From: Enterovibrio norvegicus DSM 15893
GTDB lineage: Bacteria; Pseudomonadota; Gammaproteobacteria; Enterobacterales; Vibrionaceae
Assembly (NCBI RefSeq): GCF_900115495.1
Contig: NZ_FOWR01000011.1
Location: 1 to 64,000, forward strand
Length of the DNA: 64,000 nucleotides
Reading direction: 5' to 3'
Under the pieces are notes generated by a model. That model had not been told where the DNA came from, did no database searches, and was given only the letters and a program-made list of their open reading frames with translations. The position numbers and the translations under genes were made by a program. Numbering within the stretch: the first letter of the stretch is position 1; each line of letters starts with the position of its first letter. Shown piece by piece: positions 1 to 7,811 of this stretch.

Positions 1-222
1 GAGCTGAGAGACCACCTTACTCATCGATAGATGCCGATAAAGTGACATTCCCACGACGCTCCACACCATCAGTTCCATGGGGAGCCTACGCTTTCGAATC
101 GTCGTGACGCCTGTGTCTTCAAGGCATTGATTAATGAGAGCGGGGCACAGGAGATCTGATAGGCCATTGAGTTGGTCAGCAGAAAATTGGTGTATTCGGT
201 CGAGGGCTTGTCTTAAGAACAT
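1..222 (-). CDS. IS4-family transposase, N-terminal fragment cut by window edge
   Basis: The minus strand read from an ATG at 222 gives 74 codons without a stop, beginning MFLRQALDRIHQFS and containing CPALINQCLEDTGVTTIRKR and LPMELMVWSVVGMSLYRHLS. This matches the N-terminal domain found before the DDE catalytic core of IS4-type transposases, which cut and paste the element. The catalytic DDE residues would lie outside the window, so activity cannot be judged. No Shine-Dalgarno is visible: the ATG comes directly after the T-run of a hairpin. The start is therefore probable rather than certain; an initiation point a few codons downstream is possible. Confidence 0.75.
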   Translation of the reverse strand, partial: MFLRQALDRIHQFSADQLNGLSDLLCPALINQCLEDTGVTTIRKRRLPMELMVWSVVGMSLYRHLSMSKVVSQL

Positions 223-225
223 AAA

Positions 226-257
226 AAAATCCGAGTGTAGAAATACACTCGGATTTT
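226..257 (-). terminator. Strong hairpin between rimI and the transposase start
   Basis: The arms at 229-239 and 244-254 pair perfectly over 11 bp (more with the flanking A and T runs) around a GAAA loop. On the minus strand the hairpin is followed by seven T residues and then directly by the transposase ATG. It can terminate rimI transcripts, and in any read-through RNA it would hide the ribosome entry site of the transposase, a known protective arrangement in insertion sequences. The second role is inference. Confidence 0.75.
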
Positions 258-346
258 GCCAGCCTCTCAGGATCGTTCAACCGATCATTTTTTGCTTAAC
301 TGATCGGCATTACGCTCAGTGCGGGCTTCTTTTCACCAAGTCACGG

Positions 347-793
347 TTACTCAAACCAGTAACTCATGATCAACGCATCCTCTCGTCCACCCGCTATAGG
401 GTAGTAATCGAAGCGACGATCGAATTCATTAAAACCTTGAGATTCATAAAGCCTGATAGCGTTTACGTTGCTTTCACGCACCTCAAGCCATGCTTCTTGG
501 GCACCAGCAGACTGCATACAATCAATAAACGCCAAGAGAAGTTGCTTCCCATAGCCCTTACCTTGTTGTGTCGGTGCAACAGCGATGTTTAATAAAGACG
601 CTTCACCCGCCACGCATTGCCCATAGAAATACCCCACCACGTCGCCATCCACGACAAGGACACGGTTACAAGCAAACTTGGTTTCAGCTTGAGCCAACAT
701 CGATTCGGCCCACGGATGCGAATGTGCAGCGCGCTCTATCTTAATAACGGCGTCAAACCACTGCTCGTCGAGCGTGAGAAGTTCAGCGTTCAT
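347..793 (-). CDS. rimI: Ribosomal protein S18-alanine N-acetyltransferase RimI
   Basis: A GNAT-fold enzyme that acetylates the N-terminal alanine of ribosomal protein S18 using acetyl-CoA. The 148-residue product carries the acetyl-CoA pyrophosphate loop (QQGKGYGKQLL, about residues 77-87), and Glu104 in WLEVRESN and Tyr116 in RLYESQGF, which correspond to the catalytic pair of E. coli RimI (E103/Y115). The start is set at the ATG giving MNAELLTLDEQ; a longer frame would add 12 unconserved residues. The start overlaps the end of holD by 11 bp, so the two are probably translationally coupled, as in other gammaproteobacteria. An IS element follows where the next conserved gene would be expected. 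Confidence 0.93.
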   Translation of the reverse strand: MNAELLTLDEQWFDAVIKIERAAHSHPWAESMLAQAETKFACNRVLVVDGDVVGYFYGQCVAGEASLLNIAVAPTQQGKGYGKQLLLAFIDCMQSAGAQEAWLEVRESNVNAIRLYESQGFNEFDRRFDYYPIAGGREDALIMSYWFE

Positions 794-1178
794 GTTGTCG
801 GATCTGCACCCACAATGCTTTTTTTGCATCAGGGTTATCTTGAAGAAGTGAAAGTGACGGCGACGTAAGTTGCTTTACATCTGCCATCGCGATGGCATCA
901 ACACCCGCAAACCAACACCATTCCAAGGCGTGTGATTTGAGGTTTGAAATTGCTTCTCTCGGCAAGCGCAGTGCTTGATCCGGCGTCAGCTTCATACTGG
1001 CTAAGATCTTACCAAACAGCCATGCGTCATGTTCATTCGGCGTTGTTTCAGACACAAACAACAGCTTACAGGTATCCGGTAACGTCAATGTGTTTAACGC
1101 AACGTTGGGAAACAATTCAGGGCGTCGCAATCCCCACACGGGAATACCCATTTCTTTGAGACGTTGAACATCGTTCAT
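783..1178 (-). CDS. holD: DNA polymerase III psi subunit HolD
   Basis: The psi subunit links the clamp-loader complex (through chi, HolC) to single-stranded-DNA-binding protein at the replication fork. The product is 131 residues, close to the 137 of E. coli, and begins MNDVQRLKEMGIPVW followed by a LRRPELFP segment typical of the family; the N-terminal region is the part that contacts DnaX, and the remainder is the chi-binding domain. It lies directly before rimI with overlapping ends, the usual holD-rimI pairing. No catalytic residues are expected. Confidence 0.92.
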   Translation of the reverse strand: MNDVQRLKEMGIPVWGLRRPELFPNVALNTLTLPDTCKLLFVSETTPNEHDAWLFGKILASMKLTPDQALRLPREAISNLKSHALEWCWFAGVDAIAMADVKQLTSPSLSLLQDNPDAKKALWVQIRQHER

Positions 1179-1296
1179 AAAAAGCGAGAGCCCGTTTCAC
1201 GAGGTAAGGTTAATGAAGGCATGCTATCAAAAAACAGGTAAAGCAGGAATGTCAGCGCACGCCATAACGGTGAAACGCTGACAAGTTGAGTGATGA

Positions 1297-1800
1297 TTAT
1301 AGCGCGTCAAATTCCGCGCAGTACTCGACTAACCCTGTTACATCGCTGAATGCACCATCGAGTAGCTCGATCGCCATGAAGGCATCAGCAGGCACATCCC
1401 ACTTGCAGGTTAGCGAATATTGAGAAGCCGGAACAAAACCAACGCGCGAATAGTAAGCAGGATCGCCCAGAACAACACAGGCGGGATAACCAAACTCACT
1501 TAGAATTTCAAAGCCTTCACGGATCATGTCAGACGCCAAGCCTTGTTTTCGGTAATCAGGGTGCACACAAACGGGCGCTAAACCTTGAATGCCCGTGTCT
1601 CGCCCGCCAATAATCACAGGGCTAAACATAATGTGTCCAACAACCTTACCGTCGTCATTACATGCAACGAGGGACAAGGTGTTATGTCCATTCTCACGCA
1701 ATGTCATGACCAATTTAGCTTCTGCATCAGTATCGAACGCTTTTTTTACCAATCGATCGATAGGCAGGAGGTCAGCTGGAGCTTCAGATCTTAGGAGCAT
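1297..1800 (-). CDS. yhbS: GNAT-family N-acetyltransferase, YhbS type
   Basis: A 167-residue single-domain acetyltransferase. The acetyl-CoA binding loop is seen in HPDYRKQGLASDMI (about residues 80-93), preceded by GLAPVCV, the usual strand before the loop. The substrate of YhbS is unknown. The start is the ATG of MLLRSEAPADLL, preceded by GGAAGAAG; a longer frame upstream lies wholly inside ubiT. It overlaps the 3' end of ubiT by 17 bp and is probably translated from the same mRNA. E. coli also has yhbS next to yhbT, so the pairing is conserved, but a role in ubiquinone synthesis has not been shown to my knowledge. Confidence 0.88.
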   Translation of the reverse strand: MLLRSEAPADLLPIDRLVKKAFDTDAEAKLVMTLRENGHNTLSLVACNDDGKVVGHIMFSPVIIGGRDTGIQGLAPVCVHPDYRKQGLASDMIREGFEILSEFGYPACVVLGDPAYYSRVGFVPASQYSLTCKWDVPADAFMAIELLDGAFSDVTGLVEYCAEFDAL

Positions 1801-2320
1801 AGTGTGCTTCTTCCAAAGAGGTTGGGGCTTGCAGGCCTTTCTGAACAAAATCAGCTAAGGAAAACAATGCCTGTCGAAGCATGGAGGGTAACGAGTCCAG
1901 ATCCACGCTGTCCATCAAATTCTTCACTTCTAGACCTAATTCTGTATCGCCTTCAATAATCAAACGACGCTGGAAGAACAAGGTATCAGGATCTTCTTTT
2001 CGTGCAGCGATTAAAATCAAATCGTTAAGATCGCCACTGAAACGCACATCGGCGTTTTCAATATCACTGCGAACCACCAGCTTTTCATTTTCAAAGCTGA
2101 TGTAGCTTTTAAAACCAATATCGCGAACGTGCACTTCTAACCAACGATTTTCGAGGAACTCAAACTCACCATCGTCTAACGCTTCTTGAAAAACACGTTT
2201 CAATGTTTCAAGCATCAATGATTGCTGAACTGATGCTGGAACAAGCTTAACAGGTAAGCGAAGAAAAGCAGGAGCTTGCTGTACTAACTTAGTGTGAATC
2301 TTGTCGAGCAAAATTGCCAT
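1784..2320 (-). CDS. ubiT: Ubiquinone biosynthesis accessory factor UbiT (YhbT), SCP2 domain
   Basis: A 178-residue protein with an SCP2 sterol-carrier fold across about residues 40-140, a hydrophobic-pocket domain. UbiT is required, with UbiU and UbiV, for oxygen-independent ubiquinone synthesis and is thought to hold or deliver the lipid intermediates; its partner for the O2-dependent route is UbiJ. Both partners are present here: ubiU and ubiV begin at 4764 and 5773 on the other strand. The gene is divergent from rocS, with a 175-bp gap that must carry both promoters. In E. coli the ubiTUV genes are Fnr-controlled; I see no convincing full Fnr site here. Confidence 0.9.
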   Translation of the reverse strand: MAILLDKIHTKLVQQAPAFLRLPVKLVPASVQQSLMLETLKRVFQEALDDGEFEFLENRWLEVHVRDIGFKSYISFENEKLVVRSDIENADVRFSGDLNDLILIAARKEDPDTLFFQRRLIIEGDTELGLEVKNLMDSVDLDSLPSMLRQALFSLADFVQKGLQAPTSLEEAHYAPKI

Positions 2321-2495
2321 CCAATTTAAGGTCAGTCGAAATGAGCATGTATTGTATGCCAGTGGATCACCTAACTTTTATGCCTTGAGTCAAAAAAACA
2401 GTGCTCATCGCTATAAAGGTTTATCTCTGCTATCTCAACGTTATATAGTGTTGAATTAATTCGGAGTTGTATTTGGAAATACTCCGCCAGTTCGG

Positions 2496-4571
2496 ATGTG
2501 TGGTGCCTTAATGCCAATGAAGCAGTTAACATATTGGTTCTCCCTTCTCACTCATAACAGCCCTTTTCTCTTCGCCGTTCTCGACAAAAACCACCAGTAC
2601 CTATGGGTCAGCCAGCGTTATTGTGAAATCAGTGGATTGAATCAAGATGAGTTAGTAGGAAAACACGATAAGGACATATTGGGTTCGACGTTCTACGAGG
2701 CATTAAAACCCCATTATTTACGTGCCATTAACGGAGAAAACTCCGAAGGTGAAATCGTTCTCAACGATGGTGTACATGACTCCAGCTTTCACTTCAGCGT
2801 TTCCACGCTCGGTCCTTCTCTGCATGAAGGATTGCCTGAAGGTGCGATCGTTTTTCATGCTGTAGATACCTCTGAGCGTCAGATACTCACCAGTGCGCTT
2901 GAATCATCCGAACACAGATTTAAACACCTTAGCCAGCTTGTGAGCGATGGCTGTTGTGTATTGGATGATGGTATTGTTTTAAGCGCTAACGAACGCGCAG
3001 TCGCCTTACTTGGCTATGACAACGTCAATGAAATCCTTGGTGAGGATATCGAAAAGCTGCTGATAAGCCCCGTAAAAGGGCGCTCTATTGTGGCAGCGTT
3101 AACGTCGTTGAAACCCGGACAGCAACTCGCTTGCCAACCGGTTTGCACCGCTGCAGATAGCAGCCCTATCAATATCGCATTCAGTGCCATCAATGTACTA
3201 GGCAGTGAAGGGTCGATCATTACCCTTTCCCGCTCCGTTTCAGAGCCTGAAAACCACAAGCAAACCATTGAAAAATTGGCACAGTTTGATGCACTCACAG
3301 GACTGTATAATCGTCACGGCTTTTCGCGTCGATTAGAGCAGTTAATCGCCAATAAAACGCCGCTGGCCATGTTCTATCTTGATGTCGATAATTTCAAAAA
3401 CATCAATGACTCTCTTGGTCATCACATTGGTGATCGTGTTCTGCAAGACATCGCTCAACGTCTAAGAAAGCAGTTGCCGCCAGAAACCATCCTCGGCCAT
3501 CTCGGTGGTGATGAGTTCGCGGTATTGATGCCCGAACAAAGCGATCAAGCGTTGGCCACAGATCTCGCTAACCGCATTGTGAATGTGATCAGCCAACCTT
3601 TCGATCTTTACCATTTCAGTAAGTTTCTCGCGTGTTCCATTGGATTGGTGAAATACCCGGGCGATGGTAAAGATGCTCGAAGTTTGCTGCAAAATGCCGA
3701 CACCGCGATGTACGAAGCCAAAGAGCAAGGCCGTAATCGTGTGGTGAATTACAGCCAACACATGAATAAAGAAGCGCGCATGCGTTTATGGTTGGAAATC
3801 GAGCTCCAGAAAGCCCTGCAAAACAACGGACTAGAAGTGTGGTATCAGCCTAAGGTGAGTGCAAAAGACTACACCATCAATGGTGCAGAGGCGCTAGTTC
3901 GCTGGAAGCACCCTGTTGAAGGCTACATAAGCCCTGCACGCTTTATCCCTGTGGCTGAGCGTTCTGGCATGATTGAATTGCTGGGCCGTAATGTTATGCG
4001 TGAGGTGTTCCAAACCGTGAGGCGCTGGCAAAACATGAAGGTATTGCCAGGTCGCGTGGCGATAAACCTCTCGCCACAACAGTTCAAAAACCCGAACCTC
4101 ACCTCGCACATGAAAAAACTTCAGGTCGCGACGCAAACCGATCCATCACTCATTACCTTTGAGCTGACGGAAAGTGCGGTCATGAATGACGGCGAACACG
4201 CCATCCAAATGCTCAACGCCATCAAAGATCTTGGCTTTTCCTTGTCGATTGACGATTTTGGTACTGGGTATTCGTCGTTGTCTTATCTGGCTAAATTCCC
4301 GCTTGATGAGTTGAAAATCGACCGCGCATTTATTTGCGACATGGAGACGTTTCCTAAACAGGTGACCTTGATTGAAAACATCATCAACCTTGGTCGATCG
4401 TTGAATATGTCGTTAGTGGCCGAAGGCGTCGAAACCGGCAAGCAAGCAAGCGTATTGGCCAACCTAAAGTGCGACACCATTCAGGGGTTCCACTTCTATA
4501 AACCCATGCCTCGTGCAGAATTTGAAGCCATCTTAGTGAGCAACAAAAAAGTCAAAGCAAAAGCGTCATAA
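2496..4571 (+). CDS. rocS: PAS-PAS-GGDEF-EAL c-di-GMP enzyme, RocS/ScrG type
   Basis: A 691-residue cytoplasmic protein: a PAS domain (about 18-125), a second PAS-like region (about 140-250), a diguanylate cyclase domain (about 260-420) and an EAL phosphodiesterase domain (about 430-685). The cyclase motif GGDEF is intact at 337-341. No RxxD inhibitory site stands five residues before it. The EAL domain keeps E465 (EAL), N524, the ELTES glutamates, IDDFGTGYSS at 585-594, K607, E643 and Q663, so both activities are possible. It resembles V. cholerae RocS and V. parahaemolyticus ScrG, where the phosphodiesterase side favours motility. It has no transmembrane segment. The start is uncertain: ATGs at 2514 and 2520 are alternatives, and none has a strong Shine-Dalgarno. 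Confidence 0.85.
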   Translation: MCGALMPMKQLTYWFSLLTHNSPFLFAVLDKNHQYLWVSQRYCEISGLNQDELVGKHDKDILGSTFYEALKPHYLRAINGENSEGEIVLNDGVHDSSFHFSVSTLGPSLHEGLPEGAIVFHAVDTSERQILTSALESSEHRFKHLSQLVSDGCCVLDDGIVLSANERAVALLGYDNVNEILGEDIEKLLISPVKGRSIVAALTSLKPGQQLACQPVCTAADSSPINIAFSAINVLGSEGSIITLSRSVSEPENHKQTIEKLAQFDALTGLYNRHGFSRRLEQLIANKTPLAMFYLDVDNFKNINDSLGHHIGDRVLQDIAQRLRKQLPPETILGHLGGDEFAVLMPEQSDQALATDLANRIVNVISQPFDLYHFSKFLACSIGLVKYPGDGKDARSLLQNADTAMYEAKEQGRNRVVNYSQHMNKEARMRLWLEIELQKALQNNGLEVWYQPKVSAKDYTINGAEALVRWKHPVEGYISPARFIPVAERSGMIELLGRNVMREVFQTVRRWQNMKVLPGRVAINLSPQQFKNPNLTSHMKKLQVATQTDPSLITFELTESAVMNDGEHAIQMLNAIKDLGFSLSIDDFGTGYSSLSYLAKFPLDELKIDRAFICDMETFPKQVTLIENIINLGRSLNMSLVAEGVETGKQASVLANLKCDTIQGFHFYKPMPRAEFEAILVSNKKVKAKAS

Positions 4572-4581
4572 GCCCTATTGC

Positions 4582-4616
4582 GTCGGGTTGCTGAGCGAAA
4601 AAGCCATCAACCCGAC
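4582..4616 (+). terminator. Probable rocS terminator
   Basis: Arms GTCGGGTTG (4582-4590) and CAACCCGAC (4608-4616) pair over 9 bp with a 17-nt loop, 11 bp after the rocS stop. The following sequence is only moderately T-rich, so termination may be partial. Confidence 0.5.
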
Positions 4617-4763
4617 CGCTTTCTTCATGCCTTTCAGAGATGAAACGCGGCGTATGACGCGTAAACCTGCCTTATATCAATGCCCCGTCAGAAGTGACTC
4701 CCTAAAATCCCTTCATTAGGTTCATTAACACAACACGTCATATTCTTTGACGTGGGGAATTAT

Positions 4764-5759
4764 ATGGAATTACTTTGCCCGGCAGGGAATCTACCCGCCC
4801 TAAAAACCGCCATCGATAATGGTGCGGACGCCGTTTACATCGGCTTTAAAGATGGCACTAACGCCCGCCATTTCGCAGGATTAAACTTCGACGGCAAGAA
4901 ACTTCAAAAAGCCGCAAGTTATGTGCATGACCGTAACAAGAAACTGCATGTCGCACTCAACACCTTTGCACACCCTGATGGCTTTCACCGTTGGACGGAT
5001 GCCGTTGATGCTGCGGTCGATCTCGGTGTTGATGCCTTGATCGTGGCCGATCTGGCCGTGCTAGATTATGCCGCGACCAAACACCCAGACATGGAAATTC
5101 ACCTGTCTGTGCAGGCATCAGCCACAAACAGTGCAGCCATCGATTTCTACCGCGATCATTTCAACGTAAAGCGTGTGGTTCTTCCTCGTGTGCTGTCTAT
5201 GCACCAAGTAAAACAGCTTTCTCGCACCACAGATGTCGATCTAGAAGTCTTTGCCTTCGGCAGCCTTTGCATCATGTCTGAGGGGCGTTGCTATCTGTCG
5301 TCATACCTCACAGGAGAATCGCCGAACACGGTCGGTGTATGCTCTCCGGCAAAATATGTGCGCTGGAAAGAAACCAACGAAGGGTTAGAGTCTCGTCTGA
5401 ATGAGATTTTGATCGACCGTTACAAAGCAGGCGAAAACGCCGGTTACCCGACCTTGTGTAAAGGCCGTTTCATCACCGATGGTGAGCCGTACCACGCACT
5501 GGAAGAGCCAACGAGTCTGAATACCCTGTCTATCCTGCCTGAGCTGTTTGAAGCAAACATAGCTTCCGTCAAGATTGAAGGCCGCCAACGCAGCCCGGCT
5601 TATGTCGAACAAGTAACACGCACATGGCGACAAGCCATTGATAGCTACAAAGCAAACCCTGAGGGCTACCACGTACTGCCTCAATGGAATCAATGCTTAG
5701 ACAGCGTGTCTGAAGGGGCGCAAACCACCCTTGGCGCATACCACCGCAAATGGCAGTAG
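4764..5759 (+). CDS. ubiU: Ubiquinone biosynthesis protein UbiU (YhbU), peptidase U32 family
   Basis: With UbiV it forms the heterodimer that hydroxylates ubiquinone intermediates without O2 (prephenate is the oxygen donor in recent work). The four cysteines that hold the [4Fe-4S] cluster in E. coli UbiU fall at exactly the same numbers here: C169 and C176 (SLCIMSEGRCYLSS), C193 (GVCSPAKY) and C232 (TLCKGRF). That agreement fixes the start at the ATG of MELLCPAGN, preceded by GGGGAA; the frame's longer version with MGNY is not used. The product is 331 residues. ubiV follows after 13 bp. An ATCAA half site at 4677-4681 could be part of a weak Fnr site, but this is speculative. Confidence 0.95.
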   Translation: MELLCPAGNLPALKTAIDNGADAVYIGFKDGTNARHFAGLNFDGKKLQKAASYVHDRNKKLHVALNTFAHPDGFHRWTDAVDAAVDLGVDALIVADLAVLDYAATKHPDMEIHLSVQASATNSAAIDFYRDHFNVKRVVLPRVLSMHQVKQLSRTTDVDLEVFAFGSLCIMSEGRCYLSSYLTGESPNTVGVCSPAKYVRWKETNEGLESRLNEILIDRYKAGENAGYPTLCKGRFITDGEPYHALEEPTSLNTLSILPELFEANIASVKIEGRQRSPAYVEQVTRTWRQAIDSYKANPEGYHVLPQWNQCLDSVSEGAQTTLGAYHRKWQ

Positions 5760-5772
5760 GAGCTAACCACTT

Positions 5773-6639
5773 ATGAAATACTCTCTTGGCCCGCTACTGT
5801 ACTTTTGGCCGAAAAACGACGTTGAAGATTTCTACCATCAAGCTGCTACTGGCCAAGCTGATATTGTTTATCTCGGTGAAACAGTATGTTCCAAGCGTAG
5901 AGAGATGCGCACTAACGACTGGCTAGATTTGGCACGAGAACTCGCAAACAGTGGCAAACAAGTGGTGCTTTCCACCATGGCATTGCTCGAAGCACCGTCT
6001 GAAGTCAACATCATGAAAACCTTGATCGACAATGGCGAATTCATTGTTGAAGCAAACGATGTGTCAGCCATTCAGCTTGCTCACGCGAAAGGGGTGCCTT
6101 TTGTCGCGGGCCCAGCGCTTAACCTATACAACGCACAAGCACTAAACGTGATGCTGAAAAAAGGCATGACTCGCTGGTGCATGCCCATCGAGTTATCACG
6201 TGATTGGCTGCAAAAGGTGCTTGTTGAAGCTGAGGCCTTAGGTATTCGAGACAAATTTGAGGTTGAAGTCTTTAGCTACGGGCATTTGCCATTGGCCTAT
6301 TCAGCGCGCTGTTTCACAGCAAGAGCTGAAGACAAACCCAAAGACAAATGCGAAACCTGCTGTATTCGCTACCCACAAGGCATTGACGTAAAAAGCCAGG
6401 AAGGCCAATCGGTCTTTACGTTAAATGGCATTCAGACACAATCTGGCTATTGCTACGATCTGAGTGGCGACCTTGTTTCAATGGATGGCGTGGTCGATGT
6501 GGTTCGTATTAGCCCGCAGGGTAAAGATACCTTAGACGTTCTTGCTGGCTTCAAATCAGGTCAATCAGGCTTTACGCCACGCAACCATCAATGTAATGGC
6601 TACTGGCATGGCATCGAAGGCATGGCGACACAAGGCTAA
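5773..6639 (+). CDS. ubiV: Ubiquinone biosynthesis protein UbiV (YhbV), peptidase U32 family
   Basis: The second subunit of the O2-independent ubiquinone hydroxylase. The cluster ligands of E. coli UbiV (C39, C180, C193, C197) are all present at those positions: [16 protein letters not shown] and [10 protein letters not shown] (C196 is an additional neighbour). The product is 288 residues, near the usual 292. It is 13 bp downstream of ubiU and clearly in the same operon; a strong terminator follows. The pair lets the cell keep making ubiquinone under low oxygen, for use with anaerobic dehydrogenases. Confidence 0.95.
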   Translation: MKYSLGPLLYFWPKNDVEDFYHQAATGQADIVYLGETVCSKRREMRTNDWLDLARELANSGKQVVLSTMALLEAPSEVNIMKTLIDNGEFIVEANDVSAIQLAHAKGVPFVAGPALNLYNAQALNVMLKKGMTRWCMPIELSRDWLQKVLVEAEALGIRDKFEVEVFSYGHLPLAYSARCFTARAEDKPKDKCETCCIRYPQGIDVKSQEGQSVFTLNGIQTQSGYCYDLSGDLVSMDGVVDVVRISPQGKDTLDVLAGFKSGQSGFTPRNHQCNGYWHGIEGMATQG

Positions 6640-6685
6640 ATGTATCAAGCGTTACCGGACAACGCTGTGATAGCTAAAAAACAAC

Positions 6686-6708
6686 AAGCCGCTTATGCGG
6701 CTTTTTTT
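6686..6708 (+). terminator. ubiUV terminator
   Basis: AAGCCGC and GCGGCTT pair over 7 bp around TTAT and are followed by a run of seven T. It ends the ubiU-ubiV operon and faces the convergent nlpI gene. Confidence 0.9.
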
Positions 6709-6758
6709 CTGCGTCAAATCCGATCTAAATAATGAATAGCACAGTGTGGGATCCAACG

Positions 6759-7661
6759 CTACGACGACGGCGCTTGTCTCATCTTCTGCGCGATAAGACC
6801 CAGCTCTAACATGGCATAGCGATGCTCAACAAAGTCGTACACATTGCCTGACATCGCCAGTTTATAAAGGGCCTCAGCGGAACGGTAATCACCCATGGTC
6901 TGGTAGCGTTTCGCTAAATAGAAATACCCTTCACACAGTCTCTCCGCCAGTTGCGTATTGTCTCGGCTTGTACGCCCGATATTTTCAAAAAATTCACTTT
7001 CACTGACATCTCGAATATAAAGACGTGCAATCTGCCATCCCCAATCTTGCTTGTCTGAAGCCTGATAACGAGACGCTAAACGCTCCCTTGCAAGCACATC
7101 GCCGTCTTTTTCAACTTCGACCAGATACAGCCACAATGCACGATAAGCATCATGAGTGTTGTCTTTGTAATGCTTGAGCAAGTCACGCTCAGCAAGCTCA
7201 TAACGACCACCGTAATAGAGCGCAATGCCACGGTTACGCTCAGCAAACTGATGCGTTTCGTCAAGCTCTAATGTGGAGTCAAAGGCTTCATAAGCCGCAT
7301 CGTAAAGCCCGCTTTGCGTGAAATACACACCCAAGATGTTAAACACATCCGGCTGAGCGGGATTAAAAGAAAGGGAACGATTGAAGTCGAGACGCGCAAG
7401 GTTACGCAAACCTAAACTGTCGTTAACTAAACCACGCTCATAATAAATCTGCGCTCTGTCTTTTTCAGTTAAATCAGAACGTGTGAGGAGCTGATCAATG
7501 CGTGCAAGCTTTACTTCTTGCTGCGTGGTAGGTTGCAAAGGCTCAGCCATTGGCAGCAAATGCCAAGGTTGAGCACTACTGACTGACGACGTCGACGCAC
7601 ACCCTGAAAGCAACAACAACGAGCCCACAAGCGTGAACGTTAGCCATCTATTTTTTCGCAT
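6759..7661 (-). CDS. nlpI: Lipoprotein NlpI, TPR protein
   Basis: An outer-membrane-anchored lipoprotein that in E. coli acts as an adaptor for murein endopeptidases and the protease Prc. The signal peptide ends in a lipobox, LLLLSGCAS, with the acylated cysteine at residue 21. Tetratricopeptide repeats follow from about residue 60 (for example YYERGLVNDSLGLRNLARLDF and the unit at PDVFNILGVYFTQSGLYDAA). The start is the ATG giving MRKNRWLTF; upstream TTG and GTG codons in frame sit too close to the AGGAGA ribosome site. It is 300 residues (E. coli 294) and lies after pnp, as in E. coli. Confidence 0.93.
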   Translation of the reverse strand: MRKNRWLTFTLVGSLLLLSGCASTSSVSSAQPWHLLPMAEPLQPTTQQEVKLARIDQLLTRSDLTEKDRAQIYYERGLVNDSLGLRNLARLDFNRSLSFNPAQPDVFNILGVYFTQSGLYDAAYEAFDSTLELDETHQFAERNRGIALYYGGRYELAERDLLKHYKDNTHDAYRALWLYLVEVEKDGDVLARERLASRYQASDKQDWGWQIARLYIRDVSESEFFENIGRTSRDNTQLAERLCEGYFYLAKRYQTMGDYRSAEALYKLAMSGNVYDFVEHRYAMLELGLIAQKMRQAPSS

Positions 7662-7682
7662 TCGCACCAATCTCCTACCATT

Positions 7683-7705
7683 AAAAAAGGGGGCATCGCC
7701 CCCTT
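7683..7705 (-). terminator. pnp terminator
   Basis: AAGGGGGC and GCCCCCTT pair over 8 bp around a 3-nt loop; on the minus strand six T follow. It lies 107 bp past the pnp stop, between pnp and nlpI. Confidence 0.85.
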
Positions 7706-7811
7706 CTTATACCTTGTTTACGCGTGTGGCGTAAACCTCAATGCCTTACCTGAGTGATGTTGTGTGGGCGAAACGCCGTTCAACACGAGCCAGTGGCAGA
7801 GTCAGGCTATC

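Larger units (their letters stand above)
1..312 (-). mobile_element. IS4-family insertion sequence, 5' part only
   Basis: The left edge holds the start of a transposase reading off the window, preceded by a short non-coding stretch typical of an IS end: a strong hairpin and several GATC sites (around 272, 286 and 302). The outer end is placed by inference near 312, because rimI stops at 347 and the sequence before that looks like ordinary downstream DNA. The terminal inverted repeat cannot be confirmed because the other end is outside the window. The element lies immediately downstream of rimI. It is the only mobile DNA seen here. Confidence 0.7.

Noticed and set aside
4670-4690. Fnr site upstream of ubiU
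   Set aside because: Only one half site (ATCAA) matches; the other half is poor, 7 of 10 positions in all.
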